From: Mycolicibacterium porcinum
GTDB taxonomy: Bacteria > Actinomycetota > Actinomycetes > Mycobacteriales > Mycobacteriaceae
Direction of reading: 5' to 3'
NCBI GenBank assembly: GCA_002086835.1
Contig: MVIG01000017.1
Coordinates: 35,761-99,760 of the forward strand
Length of the DNA stretch: 64,000 nt
Part shown: piece after piece, positions 8,498 through 17,236 of the stretch
How positions within the stretch are numbered: position 1 is the stretch's first letter
Layout of the letters: each line of letters starts with the position of its first letter
Notes under the pieces: model-generated
Database searches by the model: none
Seen by the model: only the letters and a program-made list of their open reading frames with translations
What the model was told of the DNA's origin: nothing
Position numbers and translations under genes: made by a program

Positions 8498-10338
8498 GAT
8501 GGCAATTCCAACAGCTCGATCACCATGTCCGCCAGTTCAGCGGTGCTGTGGTCCGGCGTCAGCCGCAGGTCCGGGTTCTTCGGCCGCTGGTACGGGCTGT
8601 CGATGCCGGTGAAGTGGGTGATCTCCCCGGCACGGGCCTTGGCGTACAGGCCCTTGGGGTCGCGGCGTTCGCAGTCTTCCAGCGGGGTGTCGCAGAACAC
8701 CTCGTAGAAGTCGACGCCACCCTCGTTGGCCACCTTGCGCGCCAGCTCGCGGTGCTCCTCGAGCGGGCTGATGGCCGGCACCAGCACGACCTGGCCGGAG
8801 TCGGCCAGCAGTGCGGCGACGTGGGCCAGACGCCGCAGGTTCTCGGCCCGGTCGGCCATCGAGAAGCCGAGGTCCGCGTTGAGGCCGTGGCGCAGGTTGT
8901 CGCCGTCCAGAACGTATGCCGGCACGCCCTTTTCGAGCAGTTTCTGCTCGACCAGCATCGCCACCGAGGACTTGCCGGATCCCGACAGACCGGTGAACCA
9001 GATGGTGCGCCCGCGGCTGAGCCGGTCCCCGGGGGTGACCAGTGACTCGTGCCGCACCGCATTGGGGCTCGCGGTCTCGTTGCGCGAGTCGCGCAACACC
9101 ATGCCGGCGCCGACGGTGCCGTTGGTGTTGGGATCGATCAGGATGAACGATCCGGTGGCCGCGTTGCGGCTGTACTCGTCGAGCAGCAGCGGAGCTTGAG
9201 TCCGCAGCGTGATACGGCCCAGCTCATTGAGTTTGAGCGCGCTCGCGGACTTGTCCCGGTGCAGGGTGTTGACGTCGAGACGGTAGTCCAGACCGGTGAC
9301 CTTGGCCCTGGTGGTGCGGGTCGTGTGCTTGATCAGGTACTCACGCCCGGGCTCCAGCGACGATTCGTCGGCCATCCAGCACACCGTGGCGTCGAATTCC
9401 TGGGTGACGCGGGGCTGGTTGTTGGGCCGGGCGATCATGTCGCCGCGGGAGATGTCGATGTCGTCGGACAGGCTGATCGACACCGCCATCGGAGGGAACG
9501 CCTCCTCGACGAGGCCGCTCGGGCCGTCGATCTGGGTGATGCGCGTGGGCTTTCCGGCCGGCAGCACGATCACGTCGTCACCGGGACGCAGCACACCGCT
9601 GGCGACGGTACCGGCGTAGCTGCGGTGATCGGCGTGCTCGTGGGTCTGCGGGCGGATCACGTACTGCACCGGGAATCGCACGTCGACCAGGTTGCGGTCA
9701 CCGGCGATGTAGACGTCTTCGAGGTGGCTCAGCAGCGAGGGACCCTCGTACCACGGCGTCACATCGGATTTGGTCACCACGTTGTCGCCGTTGAGCGCCG
9801 ACATCGGGATGGTCGTCACGTCGTGCACGTCCAGCCGGGCCGCAAACGCATGGAACTCGTCGCGGATCGCCTCGAAACGCTCCTGGTCCCAATCGATCAG
9901 GTCCATCTTGTTGACGGCCAGCACGATGTGCTGGATGCCCAGCAGCGAGGCCAGGAACGCGTGCCGACGAGACTGCTCGAGCAGGCCGTGGCGCGCGTCG
10001 ACCAGCACGATGACCAGCTGCGCGGTGGAAGCGCCGGTCACCATGTTGCGGGTGTACTGGATGTGCCCCGGGGTGTCGGCGATGATGAATTTGCGCTTGG
10101 CCGTGGCGAAGTAGCGGTAGGCGACATCGATCGTGATGCCCTGCTCGCGCTCGGCCCGTAGGCCGTCGGTGACCAGTGCCAGGTCGGTGTAGTCGTTGCC
10201 GCGTTCCTTGGAGGTCCGCTCGACGGCGGCCAACTGGTCCTCCATGACGGCCTTGGAGTCGTACAGCAGCCGGCCGATCAGCGTGGATTTACCGTCGTCG
10301 ACGGATCCCGCGGTGGCAATTCTCAGCAAGGTCGACAT
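8494..10338 (-). CDS. cysNC: Bifunctional sulfate adenylyltransferase subunit 1 / APS kinase
   Basis: This 614-aa fusion makes PAPS. The N-terminal GTPase has the P-loop GSVDDGKSTLIGRLLYDS, DTPGH and NKMD, with an EF-Tu-like beta-barrel after it. It couples GTP hydrolysis to APS formation by CysD. The C-terminal APS kinase begins around residue 440 with the P-loop TGLSGSGKSSVAM and contains DGDNLRHGLNADLGFS. The length equals that recalled for M. tuberculosis CysN. ATG 10338 is chosen because the extra residues upstream show no homology and would overlap cysD. It lies 34 nt downstream of cysD. Confidence 0.95.
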   Translation of the reverse strand: MSTLLRIATAGSVDDGKSTLIGRLLYDSKAVMEDQLAAVERTSKERGNDYTDLALVTDGLRAEREQGITIDVAYRYFATAKRKFIIADTPGHIQYTRNMVTGASTAQLVIVLVDARHGLLEQSRRHAFLASLLGIQHIVLAVNKMDLIDWDQERFEAIRDEFHAFAARLDVHDVTTIPMSALNGDNVVTKSDVTPWYEGPSLLSHLEDVYIAGDRNLVDVRFPVQYVIRPQTHEHADHRSYAGTVASGVLRPGDDVIVLPAGKPTRITQIDGPSGLVEEAFPPMAVSISLSDDIDISRGDMIARPNNQPRVTQEFDATVCWMADESSLEPGREYLIKHTTRTTRAKVTGLDYRLDVNTLHRDKSASALKLNELGRITLRTQAPLLLDEYSRNAATGSFILIDPNTNGTVGAGMVLRDSRNETASPNAVRHESLVTPGDRLSRGRTIWFTGLSGSGKSSVAMLVEQKLLEKGVPAYVLDGDNLRHGLNADLGFSMADRAENLRRLAHVAALLADSGQVVLVPAISPLEEHRELARKVANEGGVDFYEVFCDTPLEDCERRDPKGLYAKARAGEITHFTGIDSPYQRPKNPDLRLTPDHSTAELADMVIELLELPS

Positions 10339-10372
10339 CAGCTGTGCTCTCTCTTCTTCGCGCGAGCGCTCA

Positions 10373-11311
10373 TCAGAAATACCCCTCGCGCTTGCGGTCT
10401 TCCATTCCGGCCTCGGAGATCCGGTCATCGGCGCGGGTGGCGCCACGTTCGGTGAGCCGGGACACCGCGGTCTCGGCGATGACCTCGGAAACCGTTGCGG
10501 CCGTTGACTCGACGCAACCGGTGCAGGTGACGTCGCCGACGGTGCGGAAGCGCACGGTCTTCTCGATCACCGGCTCGTCCTTGCGGGGCTGCATGTACTT
10601 GTGCACCGCGAGCAGCATCCCGTCGCGCTCGAACACCTTGCGCTGGTGCGCGTAGTAGATGGACGGCAGCTTGATCTTCTCGGCGCCGATGTAGGACCAG
10701 ATGTCGAACTCGGTCCAGTTGGAGATCGGGAAGGCCCGGATGTGCTCGCCCTTGTGGTGACGACCGTTGTACAGGTTCCACAGCTCGGGACGCTGGGCCT
10801 TGGGGTCCCACTGGCCGAACTCGTCGCGGAAGGAGAACACGCGCTCTTTGGCGCGCGCCTTCTCCTCGTCGCGCCGGGCACCGCCGAACGCGGCGTCGAA
10901 CTTGTTCTCGCGGATGCCGCGCAGCAGAGTCACGGTCTGGATCGGGTTGCGTGACGGGATGGTCTCCACCACGCGGCCGGCGTCGATATCGTCCTGCACC
11001 TTCGCGACGACCAGCCGCGCACCGTAGTGCGCCACCAGCTCGTCGCGGGCCTCGTAGACCTCGTCGAAGTTGTGGCCGGTGTCGACGTGCATGACGGGGA
11101 ACGGCAGCCGGCCCGGCGCGAACGCCTTGACCGCCAGGTGCAGCATGACGATCGAGTCCTTGCCGCCGGAGAACAGCAGCACGGGCTTCTCGAACTCGGC
11201 GGCGACCTCGCGGATGATGTGGATGGCCTCGGCCTCCAGCGACCGCAGGTGGCTCAGCTCGTAATGCCCGGCCCGATCGACCTGCGGACCTGTTGTTTGT
11301 GCGGTGGTCAT
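10373..11311 (-). CDS. cysD: Sulfate adenylyltransferase subunit 2
   Basis: This 312-aa ATP-pyrophosphatase forms APS from sulfate and ATP together with the CysN GTPase. The PP-loop LLFSGGKDSIVMLHLAVKAF, the DTGHNFDEV motif and the C-terminal RERxxRxxDR-like region (TERGATRADDRISEAGMEDRK) are all present. The start is ATG 11311 (GGGGAAGTG ribosome binding site) or the adjacent GTG 11314. It is the first gene of the cys operon. The leader contains a direct repeat that could be an operator. Confidence 0.95.
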   Translation of the reverse strand: MTTAQTTGPQVDRAGHYELSHLRSLEAEAIHIIREVAAEFEKPVLLFSGGKDSIVMLHLAVKAFAPGRLPFPVMHVDTGHNFDEVYEARDELVAHYGARLVVAKVQDDIDAGRVVETIPSRNPIQTVTLLRGIRENKFDAAFGGARRDEEKARAKERVFSFRDEFGQWDPKAQRPELWNLYNGRHHKGEHIRAFPISNWTEFDIWSYIGAEKIKLPSIYYAHQRKVFERDGMLLAVHKYMQPRKDEPVIEKTVRFRTVGDVTCTGCVESTAATVSEVIAETAVSRLTERGATRADDRISEAGMEDRKREGYF

Positions 11312-11335
11312 CACTTCCCCATTAAGTTGGTAGGA

Positions 11336-11365
11336 ATGGCCAGAATTGCAAGCATGGCCAGGAAT
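11336..11365. promoter_or_regulatory. Direct repeat in the cysD upstream region
   Basis: ATGGCCAG-AAT (from 11336) and ATGGCCAGGAAT (from 11354) are repeated with an 18-nt period, 25-54 nt before the cysD start. The spacing fits two binding sites on one DNA face and overlaps the expected cysD promoter. A regulator site (for example for the nearby Rrf2 protein) is inference only. Confidence 0.3.
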
Positions 11366-11399
11366 CTATCCGCCTGGTCGTCGCGGTGTCAATGGCGAG

Positions 11400-12764
11400 C
11401 TACTGTCCGGAGCGGTGCCCGCTGACGTGGGCTCCGGCCCGCCGGGGCAGACGAACCGTCGCAACCAGGGTCAGCGCCAACAACGCACCCAGGACGAGGT
11501 AGGTCACCGAATACGAGGTCACCTGGCTGAGCAGCAGCGCCGCCAGTGCCACGCCGAGCCCGGCCGCCAGCTCCTGCACCGAGGCGTTGAGCGTGTTGGC
11601 ATGCGTCAGCTCCTCCCCTTCCACGTCCGAGAACGCCAGGCTGTTGTATGCGGTGAAGCCGATCGAGCGCAGCGCGCCGCTCAGATAGAGGACAACGGCC
11701 ATCACGGCCACCGGCAGGCCGGGACGCAACAACGCCAGCAGGCCGAAACACGCGACCGAGGCCACCCCGTTGACCAGCAGCACGGTGCGGATACCGAATC
11801 GGCGCATCAGCGGGGTGGTGGCCGGCTTGATGGTCAGGTTCCCGGCGAACAACGCGGCCACCATGACGCCGGCGGCCAGCGGCGTCCAGCCGAACTCCAG
11901 CTGGAACTGCAGCGGCAGCAGGAACGGCACCGCGGTGATCACCAGTCGATACAACGATCCGGCCACCACGGTGATGCGCAGCGTGTGCACCCGGAGCACC
12001 CGCAGCTGCACCAGCGGGGCCGTCGCGGTGAGCAGCCGCCACACCGCGGCGGCGAGCAACACGACCGCCGCCGCCCCTCCGGCGGCGACCAGCCCCCAGT
12101 CGGTCCCCGAGACCCGGATGTGCTCCAACGCGATCAGCGCCGCCGCGATCCCCGAGCCGAGCGCCAGCAGACCCGGCCAATCGAGCGACCGGGTGGTGGG
12201 CTGTGGTGCACCGCGAACGAGCTTGAGCGCGAGGATAATTCCGAGCACGCCGATCGGAATGTTCACCGCGAAGATCCACCGCCAGCTGCCCAGCGTCGCG
12301 ATGGCCCCGCCGAGCACGGGTGCCAGCACCGGAGCGGTCAGCGCCGGCCAGGTGAGCAACGCGATGGCCCGCACCAGATCGGCCTTGCCGCTCTGGCGCA
12401 ACACCGCCAGCCGGCCGACCGGGACCATCATGGCGCCGCCGACCCCCTGCAGCACCCGCATCAGTACCAGCATCGGCAGCGACGCACTCGCCGCACAGCC
12501 GATCGAGGCCAGCGTGAACACCGCGATCGCCCCGACGAACACCCGCCGCGTGCCGAACCGGTCGGCCAACCACCCACTGGCCGGGATGAGTACGGCCACC
12601 GTGACCAGGTAGGCCGAGATCGCCACATTGACGTCGACGGGGCCGACGCCGAACGACTCGGCGATCAGCGGGATGGCCGGCGCGATGATGGTCGCGTCGA
12701 GGATCTCCATGAACAGGCTGCCTGCCACCAGCAGCGCCATGCCGCGCGGGAACGGTGGATTCAC
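11400..12764 (-). CDS. MFS drug/proton antiporter, DHA2 (EmrB/QacA) type
   Basis: This approximately 454-aa transporter shows the first helix MALLVAGSLFMEILDATIIA, where Asp in motif D1 is typical of 14-helix DHA2 exporters. Motif A is GWLADRFGTRRVFV, and motif C-like glycine-rich PVLAPVLGGAIATLG lies in helix 5. Many further hydrophobic segments follow to the end. GTG 12764 leaves room for a promoter shared with the divergent thioesterase; GTG 12815 would add 17 residues and leave only 8 nt. The substrate is unknown. In M. tuberculosis canA and cysD adjoin; here this gene and the thioesterase separate them. Confidence 0.87.
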   Translation of the reverse strand: MNPPFPRGMALLVAGSLFMEILDATIIAPAIPLIAESFGVGPVDVNVAISAYLVTVAVLIPASGWLADRFGTRRVFVGAIAVFTLASIGCAASASLPMLVLMRVLQGVGGAMMVPVGRLAVLRQSGKADLVRAIALLTWPALTAPVLAPVLGGAIATLGSWRWIFAVNIPIGVLGIILALKLVRGAPQPTTRSLDWPGLLALGSGIAAALIALEHIRVSGTDWGLVAAGGAAAVVLLAAAVWRLLTATAPLVQLRVLRVHTLRITVVAGSLYRLVITAVPFLLPLQFQLEFGWTPLAAGVMVAALFAGNLTIKPATTPLMRRFGIRTVLLVNGVASVACFGLLALLRPGLPVAVMAVVLYLSGALRSIGFTAYNSLAFSDVEGEELTHANTLNASVQELAAGLGVALAALLLSQVTSYSVTYLVLGALLALTLVATVRLPRRAGAHVSGHRSGQ

Positions 12765-12823
12765 GGCGCGCTTACCCCGCAGGTAATTGAGCCGCTGACC
12801 ACCGGCGGCAGACACTGGCGGTC

Positions 12824-13237
12824 ATGACTACCCAGACCGGCCCGGCCGTCATGGCGGACTTCCTGCCCCAGTCGCCCTTCGTGGCCAAACTCGGAATCGT
12901 CGCCGAAAATCTGGACGGCCTCGAGGTCCGGTTGCGGCTGCCGTGGGATCCGTCGAACATCACGATCGCCGACATGGTGCACGGCGGGGCGATCGCGGCG
13001 CTGGCCGACGTCACGGTGATGGCAGCGGCCTGGGCGCAGGCCGAAGTTCCGGATTCGCTTCGCGGAGTGACGGTCTCGATGACGATCAGTTATCTGGCTC
13101 CGGCGCGGGCCACCGATCTGATCGGCCTCGGTCGTGTGCTGCGTCAGGGCAGGTCCCTGGTGAGCTGTGACGTCGATATCGTCACGCCCGGCGGCGAGGC
13201 GGTGGCCAAGGCCATCGCGACGTACAAGGTGGGGTGA
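12824..13237 (+). CDS. PaaI-family hotdog thioesterase
   Basis: This 137-aa protein has the single hotdog domain of PaaI/YbgC-type acyl-CoA thioesterases. The segment ITIADMVHGGAIAALADVTV is the signature helix; its HGG followed by Asp in the helix forms the active site. The strand TVSMTISYLAPARATDLIG and the C-terminal strand CDVDIVTPGGEAVAKAIATYK complete the fold. It probably hydrolyses acyl- or aryl-CoA thioesters in the cytosol. It is divergent from the MFS gene and converges with canA across a gap holding two palindromes. Confidence 0.85.
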   Translation: MTTQTGPAVMADFLPQSPFVAKLGIVAENLDGLEVRLRLPWDPSNITIADMVHGGAIAALADVTVMAAAWAQAEVPDSLRGVTVSMTISYLAPARATDLIGLGRVLRQGRSLVSCDVDIVTPGGEAVAKAIATYKVG

Positions 13238-13271
13238 ACGGGCACCGAAGCTCAAGTTCGATAATCGCGTG

Positions 13272-13308
13272 CGTAGCGCTACGGCGAAAATTCGGCCGAT
13301 TTTCCGCC
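13272..13308. terminator. Bidirectional terminator-like palindromes between convergent genes
   Basis: The 93-nt gap between the thioesterase and canA stops holds a perfect 12-bp palindrome (CGTAGCGCTACG, 13272-13283). Directly after it is an A-rich/T-rich hairpin, GGCGAAAAT with ATTTTCCGCC (13283-13308), with one bulged base. The AAAA/TTTT arms allow T tracts on both strands, as expected for a terminator serving both genes. Confidence 0.6.
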
Positions 13309-13329
13309 CTGGCGTTACGAACGCGGTCG

Positions 13330-13821
13330 TCAGGCGTGCACCTCGTTGAGCTTGCCGGTTGCGACGTCGAAGATGAAGCCGCGCAACGACTCGTGCTTGG
13401 TGACGAACGGGCTGGCCTCAATGCGGCGCAATGACTGGCGCACATCTGTTTCCAGATCGACGAATGACTCGGCCGCCCAGTTCGGCTTGATGCCGGTCTC
13501 GTCCTGGATCTGCTGCTTGAATCCGTCATCGGTGAAAGTCAGCATGCCGCAATCGGTGTGGTGGATCAGGATGATCTCCTTGGTCCCCAGCAGCCGCTGA
13601 CTGATGGCCAGTGAACGGATCTCGTCATCGGTGATGACGCCGCCGGCGTTGCGGATCACGTGTGCCTCACCGTCGCCCAGGCCGAGGATGCGATAGACAT
13701 CCAGCCTGGCATCCATGCATGCCACCACCGCGACGTGCTTGCTCGGGGGTAGCGGCAACGGCCCGGTGAAGGTCTGCGCATAGACCTCGTTGTTGGCCAG
13801 GTACTGATCGGTGACAGACAT
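13330..13821 (-). CDS. canA: Beta-carbonic anhydrase CanA (Rv1284-like)
   Basis: This 163-aa zinc enzyme interconverts CO2 and bicarbonate. The full ligand set is visible: Cys35 and the Asp37-Arg39 dyad in VACMDARLD, and His88 and Cys91 in IHHTDCGM. Positions and length agree with those recalled for M. tuberculosis Rv1284. Presence of the Asp-Arg dyad next to Cys35 means the open or closed state could depend on pH, as described for this class. In M. tuberculosis the gene directly precedes cysD; here two divergent genes intervene. Confidence 0.94.
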   Translation of the reverse strand: MSVTDQYLANNEVYAQTFTGPLPLPPSKHVAVVACMDARLDVYRILGLGDGEAHVIRNAGGVITDDEIRSLAISQRLLGTKEIILIHHTDCGMLTFTDDGFKQQIQDETGIKPNWAAESFVDLETDVRQSLRRIEASPFVTKHESLRGFIFDVATGKLNEVHA

Positions 13822-13906
13822 GGTTCGACGCTAAACCCGCGACGGCCGGCAGGCCAGCGGCAGAATCAGGCTGAGTCGATGGGGTGCAGCCCGCAGAGCC
13901 GTCCGA

Positions 13907-13947
13907 GCGATGGCCGGCCTGCCGGGGGGAAGCAGGCCGGCCATCGC
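13907..13947 (-). terminator. Strong hairpin terminating the glycosyltransferase operon
   Basis: A perfect 16-bp stem (GCGATGGCCGGCCTGC against GCAGGCCGGCCATCGC) encloses a 9-nt loop. It begins 20 nt downstream of the last glycosyltransferase stop. No T tract follows, which is common for mycobacterial hairpin terminators. It also lies about 85 nt upstream of the canA start and so could insulate canA from read-through. Confidence 0.7.
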
Positions 13948-13966
13948 GGTCCGGTGGTCAGGTACG

Positions 13967-15898
13967 TCAGGTACGCGGCGACGACAGGTCGTACACCGGG
14001 GTGTTGCCGACAACGGTCTTGGTGAAGTTCGCCTTCACCCAATCGGTGATCTGTGCGGCGGTACCGTGCTCTTGACGCGGCGGTCCGGGAGGCCCACCTC
14101 GGCCGCCCTCGGGCCGGTCGAGGAAGTACCGGACCTGACCGTCGGCGACGTACTGCTGGAATTGGGCGAGCGTGGGCGAATCATCGCTGCCGGTGAAACC
14201 ACCGATGGCCATCAGCGACTCCCCTGTCTTGAGCTCGAGATCGCTGACCATCATCGACCCCACACTCGCTGCGGCCCAACGACCGTCGGCACCGGCGATG
14301 AGCTCGGCCAGCGCCGGATCGTCGGCACGTCCGAAGCCGGGCCCACCAGGCCCACCCGGGCCACCGAAGCCCATGTCCCGGTTGGGGCCAGAGGTGGCCA
14401 TCGGACCACCGCCGTGGACCTTCGCCACCGTCTCGATCGTGTAGGCGCCAGTAGCGGCGAGCCCGAAGACCATGGCCGCGAGCGCCACCACGACAGGCAA
14501 CTTGCCCGGCCGGTGAGCGACGATGGCCAGGGCCACCGCGGTCAGCACCGAGCCGATCAGGACGATCCAGCGCAGCGCCGGTAGCCAATCCGGGGTCCGG
14601 TCGAGCAGTACGAATGCCCACACCCCGGTGCCGGCCAGCATGACGGCCAGCACCAGCCGCGAAGCCAGTCGTTCCCGCACCCGCCACAACTCGGCGACCG
14701 ATATGCCCACGACCGCGGCCACGGCGGGAGCCAGCGCCACGGTGTAGTAGGGGTGGATGATCCCGTCCATGAAGCTGAACACCGCGGCGGTGACCAGCAT
14801 CCAGCCGCCCCACATCAACAGGCCCGCCCGCAGTCCGGCGGTCCGCGCCGTGCGCCGCGCCAGCCACAGCGCGGCCACCAGGCCGATGAGTGCGGCGGGC
14901 AACAACCACGAGGCCTCGGTGCCCATGGACATTCCGAACATCCGGCCGATGCCGGGATCACCACCGAACATCAGGTTGGCGCCACCGCCCGGTCCGTGAC
15001 CGGGGCCGCCCGGTCCGGTACCGCCCGGGCCGGGGCCCTCCTGCCCCATGATGCGCTGCAGCCCGTTGTAGCCGAATGCCAGCTGCAGCAGGCTGTTGTC
15101 GGTCGAGCCGGCGATGTACGGCCGGGACTCGGCGGGCCACAATGCCACCAGTGCGATGTACCAACCGGACGAGATGACCATCGTCGCCGCACCGATCAGC
15201 AGGGTGCCCAATCGTTTCCAGATGCCGGCGGCGGGTGCGGCGACCAGGAACATCAGGGCCAGGCCCGGTACGACCAGGAACGCCTGCAGCATCTTGGTCA
15301 GGAAGGCGAACCCCAGCGCACATCCGGCCAGTGCCACCCAGCCGGCGCTGGCCTTCACCGACACCGGCCCGACCGCACGCACCATGAAGTACGCCGCGAG
15401 GACCAGGAGCAGCACCAGGAGCGCATCGGGATTGTTGTAGCGGAACATCGAGGCCGCGACCGGGGTCAAGGCCAGTGCCACTCCGGCGATCAGCCCGGCG
15501 CCGGGACCACTGGTCCGCTTCACGGTGGCGTAGAGCAGTGCCACCGCGCCGACTCCCATGAGTGCCTGCGGTAGCAGCATGGTGAACTCGTTGAAGCCGA
15601 ACAGCCTGCCCGACAAGCCCATTGCCCACATCGCGGCGGGCGGCTTGTCAACCGTGATGGCGTTGCCGGCGTCCAGGGATCCGAACAACCAGGCCTTCCA
15701 GGACTGGGTACCGGCCTGTGCCGCCGCGGCGTAGTAGCTGTTGGCCCACCCCGAAGAACCCAGTGCCCAGAAGTACAGCACCGCGGTGCCAGCCAGCATG
15801 GCCCAGTAGGAGGGCCGGACCCAGCGTGGGGTCGCCGGCTCGGTGGCGTCAGCGGTCTCGTCCGCGCGAGCGGGTGCGGTGTCAACGATGGTGGTCAT
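13967..15898 (-). CDS. ArnT/PMT-like membrane glycosyltransferase, copy 1
   Basis: This 643-aa polytopic protein resembles the GT-C fold family of ArnT, PMT and actinobacterial mannosyltransferases. After the first helix comes an acidic-basic periplasmic loop with GNAITVDKPPAAMWAMG, where substrate-lipid binding is expected. About 10-12 hydrophobic helices follow. A Gly/Pro-rich loop (about residues 284-305) interrupts them, and a soluble C-terminal domain with MAIGGFTGSDDSPTLAQFQQ closes the protein. It is clearly paralogous to the gene at 17237-19102. ATG 15898 overlaps the GT2-GtrA stop by 4 nt. The sugar and acceptor are unknown; an envelope role is inferred. Confidence 0.85.
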   Translation of the reverse strand: MTTIVDTAPARADETADATEPATPRWVRPSYWAMLAGTAVLYFWALGSSGWANSYYAAAAQAGTQSWKAWLFGSLDAGNAITVDKPPAAMWAMGLSGRLFGFNEFTMLLPQALMGVGAVALLYATVKRTSGPGAGLIAGVALALTPVAASMFRYNNPDALLVLLLVLAAYFMVRAVGPVSVKASAGWVALAGCALGFAFLTKMLQAFLVVPGLALMFLVAAPAAGIWKRLGTLLIGAATMVISSGWYIALVALWPAESRPYIAGSTDNSLLQLAFGYNGLQRIMGQEGPGPGGTGPGGPGHGPGGGANLMFGGDPGIGRMFGMSMGTEASWLLPAALIGLVAALWLARRTARTAGLRAGLLMWGGWMLVTAAVFSFMDGIIHPYYTVALAPAVAAVVGISVAELWRVRERLASRLVLAVMLAGTGVWAFVLLDRTPDWLPALRWIVLIGSVLTAVALAIVAHRPGKLPVVVALAAMVFGLAATGAYTIETVAKVHGGGPMATSGPNRDMGFGGPGGPGGPGFGRADDPALAELIAGADGRWAAASVGSMMVSDLELKTGESLMAIGGFTGSDDSPTLAQFQQYVADGQVRYFLDRPEGGRGGPPGPPRQEHGTAAQITDWVKANFTKTVVGNTPVYDLSSPRT

Positions 15899-17181
15899 AG
15901 TCCTGTCTCTCGATTCGCCCCGGTGGCACGCCGCGTCCGCGAGGGGTGGAATACCCATCCTCGCAACAGCACGAAGCGCACCACGGTGGCCAGCAGGTTG
16001 GCTGCCACCAATACCGCCAGTTCGACGCCGCGGTGCGGCACGGGGGCCACGAAGTGCAGGAGCCCCAGCGATCCGCTGGTGATGGTCAGCGCGATCGCGA
16101 ACACCGTCAGACCTTCGAGATGATGACGGGTGATGTTGCCCGCCCCGGCGATACCGAACGTGAACCGCCGGTTGGCAGCGGTGTTTCCGATCGCGGTCAC
16201 CAAGAGCGCCACCAGGTTCGCGGCCTGGGCACCGACGCCGGCGCGCAGCGCCGTGAACAGCAGCAGATAGGCCAGTGTGGACACCACGCCGACGGCGCCG
16301 AAGCGCACCGCCTGGCGTAGCAGGGATTGCGGGGCAGCCGATTTCCGCGACGATCCGAGCTGCGCGGCGATGGTGTTCACCGGGATCGAGCCGTTGGCGA
16401 ATCCGCGGAGCAGCCGGCCGATGCCCTTGAGGTCGGCGGTGGCGGTGGCGACGATGTCGACGCGGCTGTCCGGATCGTCCACCCAGTCGACCGGCACCTC
16501 GTGGATGCGCAGGCCACTGCGCTCGGCCAGGACCAGCAGCTCGGTGTCGAAGAACCATCCGGTGTCGGCGACATGAGGCAGCAGCCGGTGGGCGACGTCG
16601 GCGCGGATCGCCTTGAATCCGCACTGGGCATCCGAGAACCGGGCTGCCAGAGTTGATTTCAGGATCAGGTTGTAGCAGCGCGAGATGAACTCGCGCTTCG
16701 CACCGCGAATCACCCGCGAGCCGCGGCCCAGCCGGGTGCCGATGGCCAGGTCGGAATGCCCGGAGATCAGCGGCGCCACCAACGGCGCGAGCGCGGCCAG
16801 ATCGGTGGACAGGTCGACGTCCATGTAGACCAGCACCGGGGCGTCGGAGGCCGACCACACGGCGCGCAGCGCGCGTCCGCGCCCCTTCTCTTCCAGGCGC
16901 ACCACCCGCACACCGTCGAGTTCGTCCGCCAGTTCGGCGGCGATGCGCGGGGTGTCGTCGGTGCTGGCGTTGTCGGCGATGGTGATGCGCACCGGCACGG
17001 CGAAGTTCTCGTCGAGGTAGCGGTGCAATCGTCGTACCGAATGGGCAAGCGCGGCTTGCTCGTTGTACACCGGCACCACGACGTCGAGCACTGGAACCCC
17101 GGCCTCCCGGGCGGCCAGTGCGGCGTTGGGCCGTGACGCGAATCGGAACCGCTGCTCGGGGTCTTGGACCAAGGTTGTCAT
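15895..17181 (-). CDS. GT2 glycosyltransferase fused to a GtrA domain
   Basis: This 428-aa fusion has an N-terminal cytosolic GT-A domain of the polyprenyl-phosphate sugar synthase type. VVVPVYNEQAALAHSVRR starts it, MDVDLSTDLA gives the DxD metal motif and QCGFKAIRAD is the acceptor-loop motif. From about residue 290 there are four membrane helices of a GtrA flippase-like domain (RQAVRFGAVGVVSTLAYLLL onward). It likely makes and translocates an undecaprenyl- or decaprenyl-phosphate sugar for the flanking ArnT-like enzymes; this is inference from family and context. ATG 17181 is used because upstream codons lack homology. Confidence 0.88.
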   Translation of the reverse strand: MTTLVQDPEQRFRFASRPNAALAAREAGVPVLDVVVPVYNEQAALAHSVRRLHRYLDENFAVPVRITIADNASTDDTPRIAAELADELDGVRVVRLEEKGRGRALRAVWSASDAPVLVYMDVDLSTDLAALAPLVAPLISGHSDLAIGTRLGRGSRVIRGAKREFISRCYNLILKSTLAARFSDAQCGFKAIRADVAHRLLPHVADTGWFFDTELLVLAERSGLRIHEVPVDWVDDPDSRVDIVATATADLKGIGRLLRGFANGSIPVNTIAAQLGSSRKSAAPQSLLRQAVRFGAVGVVSTLAYLLLFTALRAGVGAQAANLVALLVTAIGNTAANRRFTFGIAGAGNITRHHLEGLTVFAIALTITSGSLGLLHFVAPVPHRGVELAVLVAANLLATVVRFVLLRGWVFHPSRTRRATGANRETGL

Positions 17182-17236
17182 GACTTCATCGTTCTCCGGC
17201 GGGTTGTGATCTGGGTTGGGCGAAGCTATGCGCCTG

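Noticed and set aside
11346-12827. 493-codon plus-strand open frame opposite the DHA2 transporter
   Set aside because: The product is dominated by Gln, Arg, His and Pro, as expected from reading the complement of a GC-rich membrane-protein gene. It has no domain or ribosome binding site.
15899-16858. Upstream extension of ArnT-like copy 1 to 963 residues
   Set aside because: The extra part is an Arg-rich misreading of the GT2-GtrA gene in another frame. ATG 15898 gives a normal GT-C start and a 4-nt coupling.
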